A stretch of DNA of 64,000 nt from Brevibacillus antibioticus (GTDB lineage Bacteria; Bacillota; Bacilli; Brevibacillales; Brevibacillaceae), in the NCBI RefSeq assembly GCF_005217615.1, contig NZ_SZNK01000001.1:3188501-3252500 (forward strand), read 5' to 3'. The translations under genes and the position numbers were made by a program. How positions within the stretch are numbered: the stretch's first letter is position 1; each line of letters starts with the position of its first letter. Under the pieces are notes generated by a model. That model searched no databases. It was given only the letters and a program-made list of their open reading frames with translations, and had not been told where the DNA came from. Of this stretch, positions 1 through 7,895 are shown one piece after another.

Positions 1-110
1 GCTGCGTAGTTTTCCACGGCGTTCACAAGCACGTCCCCAGGTGCTTGTGCTTCCAGTCGGTTTGCCCATTCCTGTAGTTCCTCATCCGCCATTTTCTGGC
101 GATTGCTCAT
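1..110 (-). CDS. N-terminal fragment, possibly CysH-like PAPS/APS reductase
   Basis: Only the first 36 codons are inside the window; the gene runs off the left edge. The ATG at 110-108 is preceded by AGAGGAG with 8-base spacing, so the start is well supported. The visible part is short, hydrophilic and helical, without signal peptide. A pattern of the type LE...P.DVL..AVE.Y is usual in the leading helix of phosphoadenylyl-sulfate reductases, just before their nucleotide loop, but that loop is outside the window. The function is therefore a guess; that a gene starts here is much surer. Confidence 0.5.
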   Translation of the reverse strand, partial: MSNRQKMADEELQEWANRLEAQAPGDVLVNAVENYA

Positions 111-280
111 CAGCGAAGCTCCTCTCTTGCTAGGATTCACCCACCATCATATGCCTAGTGACTGGAAGTGGCGCATCGTCCACCTATATCCAACTCGCCC
201 AAACCAAACGCTCATGACCGTTTGGTTGTCCGCAAGCGGTCGCATCCACTTTCAGGAAAACGTCGAGATTTTTTTCACAG

Positions 281-313
281 CAAAAAGCCGCCAGACAGGG
301 TCTGACAGCTTTC
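281..313 (-). terminator. Terminator of secreted mini-protein gene 1
   Basis: On the minus strand an AAAGC-TGTCAGAC arm pairs with GTCTGGC-GGCTTT and is followed by a T run, just past the stop codon at 321. Confidence 0.6.
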
Positions 314-320
314 TGCTGCT

Positions 321-554
321 TTATTTTTCCTCTTTTTCGTTTACTGTGGGGGCGAAAATAAAAGAGACTCCGGTTTGTTGCGTGTTTTTGACCTCGTTTT
401 TTTGAGCCGTTGGTATGGCGTACGAACCAGGGGTAATCAAGGAAGGTGGCACGGTGTAAGAATCATCCTTATCTTTTGCAAACGCTCCTGGCACAAGCAA
501 TGCTGAACTGACAACTGCTGCTACACCCATCATCATCCATTTTTGTTTTCTCAT
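321..554 (-). CDS. Small secreted protein, copy 1 (77 aa)
   Basis: The precursor has a short basic N-terminus, a hydrophobic core and an AFA-K signal-peptidase site near residue 26. The mature part is about 50 residues, hydrophilic, without cysteines, and ends in an APTVNEKEE motif. The gene directly downstream of copy 2 (715-954) encodes a clear paralog: both share the MMMG signal-peptide core, PGAFAK cleavage region, and the F-I-F-A-P-T-V-N-E-K-E tail, while the middle differs. GGAGAGAGAC lies upstream of the ATG. I do not recognise the family. A secreted peptide, wall-associated or envelope role is possible, but nothing in the sequence decides it. Confidence 0.8.
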   Translation of the reverse strand: MRKQKWMMMGVAAVVSSALLVPGAFAKDKDDSYTVPPSLITPGSYAIPTAQKNEVKNTQQTGVSFIFAPTVNEKEEK

Positions 555-683
555 CTATGTCTCTCTCCCTATCCAATGTTTTCCTGTAACGCTTTTTATT
601 GTATGGCAGTAGGGAGTCTGCTCGACACGGACGAAAGATTGTTTTTTTTCTCAGACTTGAGATGGAATCGTTTTTTACAGTAG

Positions 684-709
684 AAAAAGCATCCTGTACG
701 GATGCTTAA
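684..709 (-). terminator. Terminator of secreted mini-protein gene 2
   Basis: Perfect hairpin AAGCATCC-GTAC... pairing with GGATGCTT, followed by T-run on the minus strand, 8 bases after the stop codon of copy 2. It separates the two paralogous genes into independent units. Confidence 0.8.
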
Positions 710-714
710 ACCCA

Positions 715-954
715 TTAGTTTTTTTCTTTTTCGTTTACAGTTGGAGCGAAAATAAATGCACTTCCTGGTGTTTGCTTGCCTGTCACCGCATCTGTTTTTT
801 GGACTACTGGAGCCGTCGTGTACGGAGCTGGGGCAAAGAAAGCATTTGTCACTGAATTTGCGTCGTCTTTCTCTTTGGCAAACGCTCCTGGCACGACCAT
901 CGCCGAACAAACAACTGCTGTAATTCCCATCATCATCCACTTTTGTTTTTTCAT
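715..954 (-). CDS. Small secreted protein, copy 2 (79 aa)
   Basis: Paralog of the gene at 321-554, in tandem and same orientation. The start is placed at the internal ATG (954-952) because GGAGAGAG lies 5-10 bases upstream and because the resulting N-terminus, M-K-K-Q-K-W, matches copy 1 (M-R-K-Q-K-W). Signal peptide with AFA-K cleavage site near residue 26; mature part about 53 residues with a proline-rich middle (APAPYTTAPVV) and the same FIFAPTVNEKE tail. Having its own terminator (684-709) and own upstream region suggests that the two copies are expressed separately. Function unknown. Confidence 0.8.
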   Translation of the reverse strand: MKKQKWMMMGITAVVCSAMVVPGAFAKEKDDANSVTNAFFAPAPYTTAPVVQKTDAVTGKQTPGSAFIFAPTVNEKEKN

Positions 955-1110
955 TTTTATCTCTCTCCTATCCAATAATTTCCTCTTATGACTTTATTTT
1001 AATCGTTTAGCCAGGCTGTTAAACACGGACGGAAGGTTGTTTTTTACTCAGACCTTGGGCGGATTCCTTTTTCGGCCCCGAGCCTAGTTCCATAACGGAT
1101 AATGGATTTC

Positions 1111-2004
1111 TTACACATCGACAGCTGTTCTTGTATGCTTATACAGCTCTTCAATTGTCTGCCCTTTTGCTCGAGCAAGTACCTCCATGCGCACACTCTG
1201 TTGCTTTTTCGCAAACTGCTGCAAGTCCGCGACCTTTACCCCGAATGCACTCACCCCTTGAGGGTCATCCATCCAGTCGTACAGATGAGTTGCCAGTGGA
1301 GCCAGTTCATCCATCTTTTTGGCAATGACATCGTATAAATGGGGGTGCTCACAGATCAATCGCTGCAGCAGGAATGTCCCGTAGCTGATGTGCCGCGATT
1401 CGTCTGTCTTCAAATACCCAATTCCTTGCATTAAACCAGGCATGAGCCCCGTTTTGCTAAGTGCTTCGTAAAAGGCATAGTAGCCTGTCTCTGCAAGCAC
1501 GCCTTCCACAAACATGTTGTAGACAGTAGAGGCTTCTGCGATGGCTTCAGGGGATTTATCCGTCAACAGACGATTAAGTGCATTCGGCAAGATCTCATGG
1601 AAAATTTGCTTGTACACATCCTCGTGCAAATGATGCAAATCTCCTGACTCGCCGAGGTTGTCGAGAACCAATCGGAAAAACTCCGTATGCTTGGCCTCTT
1701 CAAAGAGGAAGGTCGTTAAATACATTTCTTCCTCCAATCGTCCTTCCTCTGCAATAACCATGATCAAAGGTAAAAGATCGAGGGTGACAGCCTCTTCCCC
1801 ACCTAGAAAGCCAGCAATCCTTCCCAAAATTTCTCCTTTCTGCTCCGGACTCATATTCGCGTAATCTTCACGGTCTTGCGTAAAATCAATGTCCTGCGGG
1901 TTCCAAATGCCGTATCTCTTCGCTTTTTGATACAACTGATACGGCAGCAGCTCCTGATCCAATCCTTTTTGGCTGGTCGAAACAAAACCATTCCTCATCC
2001 CCAT
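1111..2004 (-). CDS. R2-like ligand-binding oxidase (R2lox)
   Basis: Ferritin-like, ribonucleotide-reductase-R2-type fold protein of 297 aa that in this family binds a Mn/Fe cofactor and a long-chain fatty-acid-like ligand and activates oxygen. All expected metal ligands are visible with this start: E70, E103, H106, E167, E202 and H205. The Val/Tyr pair that forms the ether cross-link characteristic of R2lox is also present (V73 in GEEAV, Y162 in VYNM), which separates it from true NrdB/NrdF. No nrdA/nrdE partner is nearby. Start uncertain: ATGs at 2025, 2004 and 1998 are all in frame; AGAAAGG sits 4 and 10 bases before the last two. Divergent from a LuxR-type regulator, with a TetR-type palindrome in its promoter (2151-2164). 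Confidence 0.9.
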   Translation of the reverse strand: MGMRNGFVSTSQKGLDQELLPYQLYQKAKRYGIWNPQDIDFTQDREDYANMSPEQKGEILGRIAGFLGGEEAVTLDLLPLIMVIAEEGRLEEEMYLTTFLFEEAKHTEFFRLVLDNLGESGDLHHLHEDVYKQIFHEILPNALNRLLTDKSPEAIAEASTVYNMFVEGVLAETGYYAFYEALSKTGLMPGLMQGIGYLKTDESRHISYGTFLLQRLICEHPHLYDVIAKKMDELAPLATHLYDWMDDPQGVSAFGVKVADLQQFAKKQQSVRMEVLARAKGQTIEELYKHTRTAVDV

Positions 2005-2136
2005 CCAACCTTTCTTTTTTCTCATACGCCTTCTATTTCGAACGAATGAAAGGAGTTATAAAATTGTTAATATATCCCAATTTCCATTCTTTACGCTACG
2101 ATCAGTGGTTTGATAAAATGAAGACGCTGTAGTTTG

Positions 2137-2164
2137 ATTATAGGTCAGACTGAACGATCGTTCA
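2137..2164 (-). promoter_or_regulatory. R2lox promoter with TetR-type palindrome
   Basis: On the minus strand a perfect -10 TATAAT lies at 2142-2137. The spacer upstream holds a perfect 14-bp palindrome TGAACGATCGTTCA (2151-2164), the shape of many TetR-family operators. A poor -35 (ATGAAC) would lie at 2165-2160. A repressor bound there would cover the promoter. No TetR gene is adjacent, so the regulator is unknown. Confidence 0.6.
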
Positions 2165-2218
2165 TATCCCCAAAAATCAGGGGGTGTTCATCACTTAAAT
2201 GGAGGTGGCAATCACTCC

Positions 2219-2905
2219 ATGGTCAGTCCAGAGCTCAACATGTACATCGATCGAATCGAAGAAACGGCATATTACGAGGAGAAACTGGTGCTTGCTGTAC
2301 GCGGTTTCGTGGATCTCTTCCCTTTCATGGGAGCCATTCTGTGCAATTACTCCACGCTCAGTCAAATGGGTGAGGGACTATGGTCGATCCTTGACCAAGA
2401 GTTATTCTCTATCCGCGATATACGGGTGGACATGCGCAATATGCCCCTTATCCAGCAGGCGATCCGTGAACAGCGAGCCGTACTACTAGATTCTGAGGCG
2501 ATTCGTCAGTTCCCTCCCAATTTAGTGTACGGCGCCCCTTATGCGCTCATTCTCCCTATCAGCTACGGGCCTAACGTACTCGGCTACGCCGGCATTTCCT
2601 GGCATCAGGATGGCTGTTCTGGCATCAACCATCAATTGGTACAATCTCTGAGCACATACTGTTCGATGCTGGGTAAAGTATTGGCAACAGACTCCCCTCG
2701 CCCAAAAGCCGTCAAGCTCTCACGCCGAGAAGTCGAAGTCATGCAGCGGATGTCATGGGGCGAAAGCGTTAAGGAGATGGCAAACTGGATGGGTATTAGT
2801 CAGTTTACCGTGCAGGATTACATCAAGTCCGCCTTAAAAAAGCTCGGTGTACAAAATCGCGCACAAGGTGTGGCAGACGCTATTCGCCTGCGAATCATTT
2901 GTTGA
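2219..2905 (+). CDS. LuxR-family regulator with GAF-like sensor domain
   Basis: 228 aa. Residues about 1-160 look like a GAF-type sensory module (LYGAPYALILPI-like strand, GYAGISW strand), and residues 165-225 form a LuxR-type helix-turn-helix: LSRREVEVMQRMSWGESVKEM followed by the recognition helix ending in VQDYIKSALKKLGVQNRAQ. GGAGGTG lies 11 bases before the ATG. The gene is divergent from R2lox, with a shared 190-bp promoter region, so it may control it. The ligand of the sensor part cannot be told from sequence. A strong terminator follows. Confidence 0.85.
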   Translation: MVSPELNMYIDRIEETAYYEEKLVLAVRGFVDLFPFMGAILCNYSTLSQMGEGLWSILDQELFSIRDIRVDMRNMPLIQQAIREQRAVLLDSEAIRQFPPNLVYGAPYALILPISYGPNVLGYAGISWHQDGCSGINHQLVQSLSTYCSMLGKVLATDSPRPKAVKLSRREVEVMQRMSWGESVKEMANWMGISQFTVQDYIKSALKKLGVQNRAQGVADAIRLRIIC

Positions 2906-2914
2906 ATAGAAATA

Positions 2915-2950
2915 GAAAAAACAACCGAATGTGAGCTCGGTTGTTTTTTC
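2915..2950 (+). terminator. Terminator of the LuxR-type regulator
   Basis: AAAACAACCGA pairs with TCGGTTGTTTT around an 8-base loop, followed by a T run; 10 bases after the stop. Confidence 0.9.
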
Positions 2951-2978
2951 TTTTGACTACCACTGTCCAGACCAAAAC

Positions 2979-3020
2979 AAAAAAGCCGACCTTGCCCTCA
3001 ATGGGGAAGATCGGCTCTTC
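2979..3020 (-). terminator. Terminator of the infC-rpmI-rplT operon
   Basis: Minus-strand hairpin AGCCGATCTTCCCC / GGGCAAGGTCGGCT with one G-U pair, followed by six T; 11 bases after the rplT stop. Confidence 0.85.
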
Positions 3021-3030
3021 TATTCAAAAA

Positions 3031-3390
3031 TTAAGCGTTCAGTTTGCTTTTTGCAACTGTTGCCAGTTCGTTGAACGCAGCTTTGTCGTTAACAGCCAAG
3101 TCAGCCAGCATTTTGCGGTTAACTTCGATGCCAGCAACTTTCAGGCCGTGCATCAAACGGCTGTAGGACAGACCGTTCATGCGAGCTTGTGCGTTGATAC
3201 GAGTGATCCACAGTTTGCGGAAATCACGTTTCTTTTGACGACGGTCACGGTATGCATACAGCAGGGATTTCATTACCTGCGCGTTAGCGGATTTAAACAG
3301 GCGATGTTTGGAACCGAAGTATCCTTTCGCCAGCTTCAGGATTTTCTTATGACGACGGCGTGTAACAATGCCACCTTTTACTCTTGGCAT
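3031..3390 (-). CDS. rplT: 50S ribosomal protein L20
   Basis: 119 aa, the normal length of bacterial L20, which binds 23S rRNA early in large-subunit assembly and, in Bacillales, represses its own operon at the infC leader. Recognised by the very basic N-terminus ([23 protein letters not shown]) and the conserved LWI.RINA.AR.NGLSYS segment. A GGAGGAG box precedes the ATG. Last gene of infC-rpmI-rplT, 92 bases after rpmI. Confidence 0.98.
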   Translation of the reverse strand: MPRVKGGIVTRRRHKKILKLAKGYFGSKHRLFKSANAQVMKSLLYAYRDRRQKKRDFRKLWITRINAQARMNGLSYSRLMHGLKVAGIEVNRKMLADLAVNDKAAFNELATVAKSKLNA

Positions 3391-3482
3391 ACTAAACTCC
3401 TCCTGGTCTTTCCAGCATGGCGGCCTACTGCTAGGCGCTTAGGGAGCTCATGCTGCGTAATGTTGTGTAATAAAAGAAAAAC

Positions 3483-3680
3483 TTACAGGTAAGTGAGCAT
3501 TTGCTCTATACGTTTTTGATCGCCTTTGGAAACGAGTGCAGCTTTGCGCAGGTGGCGCTTAGCTTTCGTCGATTTGTTAGCGAACAAGTGGCTACCAAAT
3601 GCGCGGTCGCGCTTCAATTGGCCGCTTCCAGTCTTTTTGAAACGTTTCGCAGCAGCCTTGTTGGTTTTCATTTTAGGCAT
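3483..3680 (-). CDS. rpmI: 50S ribosomal protein L35
   Basis: 65 aa, typical size of L35. N-terminus [20 protein letters not shown] and C-terminal RI.QMLTYL are hallmark sequence of the family. A GGAGGA box precedes the ATG. It lies between infC (30 bases) and rplT (92 bases) on the same strand, the standard order. Confidence 0.98.
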
Positions 3681-3710
3681 CTGAAAAATCCTCCTGTCTA
3701 AACTACTATC

Positions 3711-4232
3711 TTACTGCTTTTCCGCTTTCGGAGCCAGAATCATGATCATGCTGCGGCCCTCGATCTTCGGTCTACGCTCAGGCGCAGCGAGATCTTCACA
3801 CTGGGCAGCTACACGTTCCATAACGCCTAGTCCAATTTCGGAGTGGGTGATTTCACGTCCACGGAAACGGATCGTACACTTCACCTTGTGCTGATCCTCC
3901 AAGAACTTGCGGACGTTGCGAAGCTTTGTTTGAAAATCGTGTTCCTCGATGTTAGAAGAAAAACGCACTTCTTTCAGCTCGATGATCTTCTGGTTTTTAC
4001 GTGCTTCTTTTTCCTTTTTCGCCTGCTCGTACTTGAACTTTCCATAGTCCATAATACGGCATACAGGCGGCTTGGCTGTAGGAGCAACGTTTACCAGATC
4101 CAATTCAGCTTCCTGGGCAATGCGCAATGCTTCCTTAAAAGGTACGACTCCCAATTGGCTCCCGTCAGCACCGATTAAACGGACTTCACGGGCACGGATC
4201 GCTTCGTTAATTAACATTTGATCCTTGCTAAT
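3711..4232 (-). CDS. infC: Translation initiation factor IF-3 (AUU start)
   Basis: IF-3 keeps the 30S subunit free of 50S and checks start-codon pairing. With the ATT at 4232-4230 as start the protein is 173 aa and begins [20 protein letters not shown], as in other Bacillales IF-3. GGGGGTG lies 6 bases before ATT. AUU start codons are known for infC and allow IF-3 to repress its own translation. Open frame continues upstream for 24 codons, but that extension is not family-like and lies in the leader. N-domain about 1-75, C-domain about 85-173. First gene of the infC-rpmI-rplT operon. Confidence 0.95.
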   Translation of the reverse strand: MSKDQMLINEAIRAREVRLIGADGSQLGVVPFKEALRIAQEAELDLVNVAPTAKPPVCRIMDYGKFKYEQAKKEKEARKNQKIIELKEVRFSSNIEEHDFQTKLRNVRKFLEDQHKVKCTIRFRGREITHSEIGLGVMERVAAQCEDLAAPERRPKIEGRSMIMILAPKAEKQ

Positions 4233-4432
4233 ACTTGCCACCCCCGTCAATTTCGAGAAGGAACAAAAATGTGCGAACGCAATCTGCGCCCGCACATATC
4301 TCACCTAAGCAATTTCATCAGATCCGAAGATCTTTGCGTAAGAGTTACCTGTCAACAGTCGTGTACGACGTCGACCCAGGTGAGAAGCTGTGCGCCTCTG
4401 CTTGTTCTCGAAGTATGAAGTGTTTATACACG
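4233..4432 (-). promoter_or_regulatory. L20-type leader (attenuator) of infC-rpmI-rplT
   Basis: About 200 nt between the predicted transcription start (about 4432) and infC. At 4297-4269 on the minus strand ATGTGCGGGCG pairs with CGTTCGCACAT and is followed by TTTTTGTT, a factor-independent terminator before infC. This is where the L20 leader attenuator of other Bacillales lies, in which L20 binding favours the terminator. Upstream segments can form competing stems, not worked out here. Confidence 0.8.
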
Positions 4433-4438
4433 CAACTT

Positions 4439-4467
4439 ATATTACAAGGTAGCTTGGGTTTTGTCAA
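4439..4467 (-). promoter_or_regulatory. Promoter of infC operon
   Basis: Perfect -35 TTGACA (4467-4462), 17-base spacer, -10 TAATAT (4444-4439). A housekeeping sigma-A type promoter of near-consensus strength. Confidence 0.85.
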
Positions 4468-4480
4468 GGCTCATACCTAA

Positions 4481-5500
4481 TTATCCCCCGATATGGGACA
4501 TTTCGACCTTTTCACGCTGCGCGAGACCAGGCGTTTCACTTAGTCGTTCCTCCGAGTAGCGCACGTCACGCCGCTCCCAGATCGCACGTATCAGCTCGCG
4601 AATCTCTTCATCCGTGCGTCCATCGCGGACTGGTTCGCGCAAATCATCTCCGGATGAAGCGAAGAGACAATTGTACAATTTTCCTTCTGCCGACAGGCGC
4701 GCCCGCGTACAAGTGGAGCAAAAGGCTTGGGTCACCGATGAGATCAACCCGATTTCCTGGTTCGATCCCTCATAGCGATAGCGAGAAGCCACCTCTCCAT
4801 AGTAGTTCGCTTCGGTTGCTACCAACGGCATCACTTCATGGATCATACGCACAATTTCACGGGAAGGTACGACTTGATCCAGCCGCCAGCCGTTACTGTT
4901 TCCCACATCCATGAATTCAATAAATCGAAGGGTATGCCCTTGCTCACGGAAGTACCGTGCCATCGGCAAAATATCTTGATCATTGACTCCGCGCTGTACC
5001 ACCATGTTGATCTTGATCGAAAGCCCGGCATCTGCTGCAACACGAATCCCATCCAGCACGGCATCGACCTGATAGCCTCTTCCGTTCAACATCCCAAAGC
5101 GCTCATTATCCAAGCTGTCCAGACTGACCGTGACCCGATCCAGACCTGCTTCTTTTAGTGCTTGCGCATGGCGGGACAAGAGAGAACCGTTGGTCGTCAT
5201 CGCAATATCTTGAACGCCTTCTACTTCACGTATCATTCGAATCAATTCAGGCAAATTTCTGCGCATTAATGGCTCTCCACCGGTAATGCGGATTTTCCCG
5301 ACCCCAAGCGAAGTAAAGATCTGGGTCAAACGGGTAATCTCCTCAAAGGTCAGCAACTTGCTTTGCGGCAAAAACTCAAAATCCTGTCCAAAAATTTCGG
5401 CAGGCATGCAATAACGGCAACGAAAATTACATTTATCGGTGACAGATATTCGTAAATCTCGGAGAGGACGATTCCGTAAATCAAGCAGTTTATCTGGCAT
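4481..5500 (-). CDS. moaA: GTP 3',8-cyclase MoaA (molybdenum cofactor)
   Basis: 339 aa radical-SAM enzyme that converts GTP to 3',8-cyclo-7,8-dihydro-GTP, the first step of molybdopterin synthesis. N-terminal Fe-S cluster motif CNFRCRYC (near residues 24-31), GGEP SAM-binding motif, C-terminal cluster cysteines in [21 protein letters not shown], and the terminal Gly-Gly required for activity. AAAGGAG lies 10 bases before the ATG. No other moa/moe genes lie within the window, so the gene stands alone here. Confidence 0.97.
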   Translation of the reverse strand: MPDKLLDLRNRPLRDLRISVTDKCNFRCRYCMPAEIFGQDFEFLPQSKLLTFEEITRLTQIFTSLGVGKIRITGGEPLMRRNLPELIRMIREVEGVQDIAMTTNGSLLSRHAQALKEAGLDRVTVSLDSLDNERFGMLNGRGYQVDAVLDGIRVAADAGLSIKINMVVQRGVNDQDILPMARYFREQGHTLRFIEFMDVGNSNGWRLDQVVPSREIVRMIHEVMPLVATEANYYGEVASRYRYEGSNQEIGLISSVTQAFCSTCTRARLSAEGKLYNCLFASSGDDLREPVRDGRTDEEIRELIRAIWERRDVRYSEERLSETPGLAQREKVEMSHIGG

Positions 5501-5583
5501 AGATGTTCACTCTCCTTTTATCTATAGGACGGCTTTTCCCTTCATCTTCATCATAGCGCATTTCAACTTCGTTTCAGTCTATT

Positions 5584-5612
5584 ATCTTAAATCGAAATAG
5601 CCAAATTTTCAA
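5584..5612 (-). promoter_or_regulatory. Possible moaA promoter
   Basis: -35 TTGAAA (5612-5607), 17-base spacer, -10 TAAGAT (5589-5584), 84 bases before the moaA start. Moderate match to sigma-A consensus. Confidence 0.5.
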
Positions 5613-5652
5613 ACGCAAATCGCACATGGTGTCATAATTGGGATCACTTTGC

Positions 5653-5692
5653 AAAAAAAGAGTACGAATTCCTCCTGACATTCGTACTCTTC
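5653..5692 (-). terminator. Terminator of the chemoreceptor gene
   Basis: AAGAGTACGAAT pairs with ATTCGTACTCTT, then seven T on the minus strand; 12 bases after the stop. Confidence 0.9.
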
Positions 5693-5704
5693 CCGTTATG
5701 CATT

Positions 5705-7759
5705 CTATATCTTAAATTTGCTAATCATTCTTTCCAGTTCACGAGCCATCTGATTCAAGGATTCAAATGAAAGGGCAAACTCTTCCATGGTGGCCAATTG
5801 ACCTTTGGCGGAAGTCGCCAGATTTTCAGCATTGTGGGCTGAAATCCTTGCAATTTGGGCAGTCTCGTCTACAGATGCTGCTACTTGTTCCGATCCGGCG
5901 GACATCTGTTCAGAGACAGCAGATACCTCCTGAATTTGATCGGTTATCTGTCGAATTTCTTGCAAGATGCGTTGGAAAGCTTCTCCTGACTCCAGTACAG
6001 TAGACAATCCAACCTGAACATCTTGATTGACTGAATCCATCGAGTTGACCGCCATGTTCGTATCTGTTTGGATTTCCTGAATGAGGTTGGCGATTTGCCG
6101 AGCAGACTCATCAGATTGTTCTGCGAGCTTTCTCACTTCATCTGCTACGACAGCAAAACCTCGTCCATGCTCTCCCGCACGAGCGGCTTCAATGGCAGCG
6201 TTGAGAGCAAGCAGATTCGTTTGAGAGGCAATTCCCGTAATCACGTCAATGATTTGCACAATTTCTTTGGAACGCTCACCCAATTGCTTGACGACGGATA
6301 CAGAATGTTCCACAGAGCCACGGATGGAGTCCATTTGCTGAATAGCCTTTTGGATGGACTGGTTTCCTAGCTGCGCTTCGTCCGCCGTACTTGTAGATGA
6401 TTCTGAGATAATGGAGGTTGTCTCCGCCACGCGTTGGATACCGATCGACATTTCTTCCATCGCTCTTGCGGATTCTTCCGTACCTCTAAGCTGATTCTGC
6501 GCCCCGCTCGCTACTTCCTGTATCGTGGTAGATATTTTGTTCGCAGTATCTACATTGTCCGCCATGCGAACCGATATATTGTCTGACGAAGTAGAGAGGG
6601 TGTTCACCGCTTTTTGGACTTCTCGAATGAGTCCTTGGATGGATACTTGCATCACCTGAATGCTCTGACCAAGCATGCCGATTTCGTCTTTTCGATCCAA
6701 AAGGTTTTTGGGCAATTCCGCGGTAAAGTCACCACGACCGATCTGTGAAATCTGGTCAACGATGGCAAGCAACGGCTTGGTGAATTTGTGCGAGAAAAGA
6801 ACGGAAGCAACAACCGCTAGTACGGCAAACAAAATGCTCAATGCGCCGATGATGAAACCGATTTGATTGGCTTCAGCCGAGAGCTCAGCTTTTTCAATAA
6901 ACGAAATATATTTCCAGCCAGTTTTTTCTGAAGTAAAGACGTTCGCCAAATACTCAGTATCGTTCATCGTGACCGCAAAGCTGCTAGAGGTATTCTCACC
7001 GATAGCGGCCAATTCAGGAATTTGCGTATCTTTGAGGTTTTTCGAATTGAGTTCGGGGTTCTTGGGATTAGCCAAAATCGTTCCGTCTTTGCCAACCAGC
7101 ATGAGGTAACCCGTTTTCCCAATCTTAATTTGTTTCAAAATGTCGGTTAGCCCTTTTAAATTCACATCTAGTCCAACAACGCCCAGTGGTTCACCCTTGC
7201 TATCCTTTAGCATCGTTACGTTACTGATTACGATACTGTTGTCACCTAAATAGAGATAAGGATCTGTCGTGATCACTTTTCCGGGATTCTCCATCGGTTT
7301 TTTGTACCAATCCCTTGTACGTGGATCGTAATTCGCTATGACATCATCTGTCGGCCACTGTATGTATCCTCCGTATTTGGTCGCTAAATAAATGAAGGCA
7401 GTATTCGGATGAGAATCGACAAATCGCAGGAAATCTTGAAAAATAGTGGCCTCTACCCCGCCATTTTGCAGTGGCGTATGCTTGGTTTTGGTTGGTTTAT
7501 CCATATACGTCGTGATGGTGTTATCTGCACTCTTTAGTAAGGGACTACCTGCTATCAGGTTTACATTTTCACGAATCGAGTCGAAATACAGGTTAATCGC
7601 GTTGTCTACCTGAGCCACTTCTTTTGTCGAGGATTCAATAAAATACGTCTGGATTCGCTCCTTCATACTGACATATACAAATGAGCTAATCACTCCAATC
7701 GGGATTAAAATAATGGCAAGAAATGCTGCTATCAGTCTTTGCTTAATGCTTACCCGCAT
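5705..7759 (-). CDS. Methyl-accepting chemotaxis protein, dCache amino-acid sensor type
   Basis: 684 aa inner-membrane chemoreceptor. TM1 at about 9-31, extracellular double-Cache domain about 35-290, TM2 about 297-320, HAMP about 322-375, then a long cytoplasmic signalling coiled coil with the invariant hairpin ([27 protein letters not shown]). The Cache domain carries Y144, R149, W151, Y152 and D198 with the spacing Y-x4-R-x-W-Y...D of the known amino-acid-binding motif, so the ligand is probably one or more amino acids. GGGGG-ATAGGT precedes the ATG. No che genes nearby; an orphan receptor. Confidence 0.95.
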   Translation of the reverse strand: MRVSIKQRLIAAFLAIILIPIGVISSFVYVSMKERIQTYFIESSTKEVAQVDNAINLYFDSIRENVNLIAGSPLLKSADNTITTYMDKPTKTKHTPLQNGGVEATIFQDFLRFVDSHPNTAFIYLATKYGGYIQWPTDDVIANYDPRTRDWYKKPMENPGKVITTDPYLYLGDNSIVISNVTMLKDSKGEPLGVVGLDVNLKGLTDILKQIKIGKTGYLMLVGKDGTILANPKNPELNSKNLKDTQIPELAAIGENTSSSFAVTMNDTEYLANVFTSEKTGWKYISFIEKAELSAEANQIGFIIGALSILFAVLAVVASVLFSHKFTKPLLAIVDQISQIGRGDFTAELPKNLLDRKDEIGMLGQSIQVMQVSIQGLIREVQKAVNTLSTSSDNISVRMADNVDTANKISTTIQEVASGAQNQLRGTEESARAMEEMSIGIQRVAETTSIISESSTSTADEAQLGNQSIQKAIQQMDSIRGSVEHSVSVVKQLGERSKEIVQIIDVITGIASQTNLLALNAAIEAARAGEHGRGFAVVADEVRKLAEQSDESARQIANLIQEIQTDTNMAVNSMDSVNQDVQVGLSTVLESGEAFQRILQEIRQITDQIQEVSAVSEQMSAGSEQVAASVDETAQIARISAHNAENLATSAKGQLATMEEFALSFESLNQMARELERMISKFKI

Positions 7760-7845
7760 ACCTATCCCCCGCAGTTCTCCTTGATGTCCATCAGAATAAT
7801 TACTCTACATCCTTTTCCCGTTCTTTTTTCCGAATAAACGTATAA

Positions 7846-7878
7846 AGGAAAAAGCCGCCCGAAATTTCAGGACGGCTC
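7846..7878 (-). terminator. thrS terminator
   Basis: AGCCGTCC pairs with GGGCGGCT (one G-U) around a 9-base loop, followed by TTTTTCC on the minus strand. Confidence 0.85.
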
Positions 7879-7895
7879 TACTTCTATACGTTTTT

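Noticed and set aside
103-405. 100-codon plus-strand open frame at the left edge
   Set aside because: Overlaps the N-terminal fragment and the secreted protein gene 1 in antisense; no ribosome binding site.
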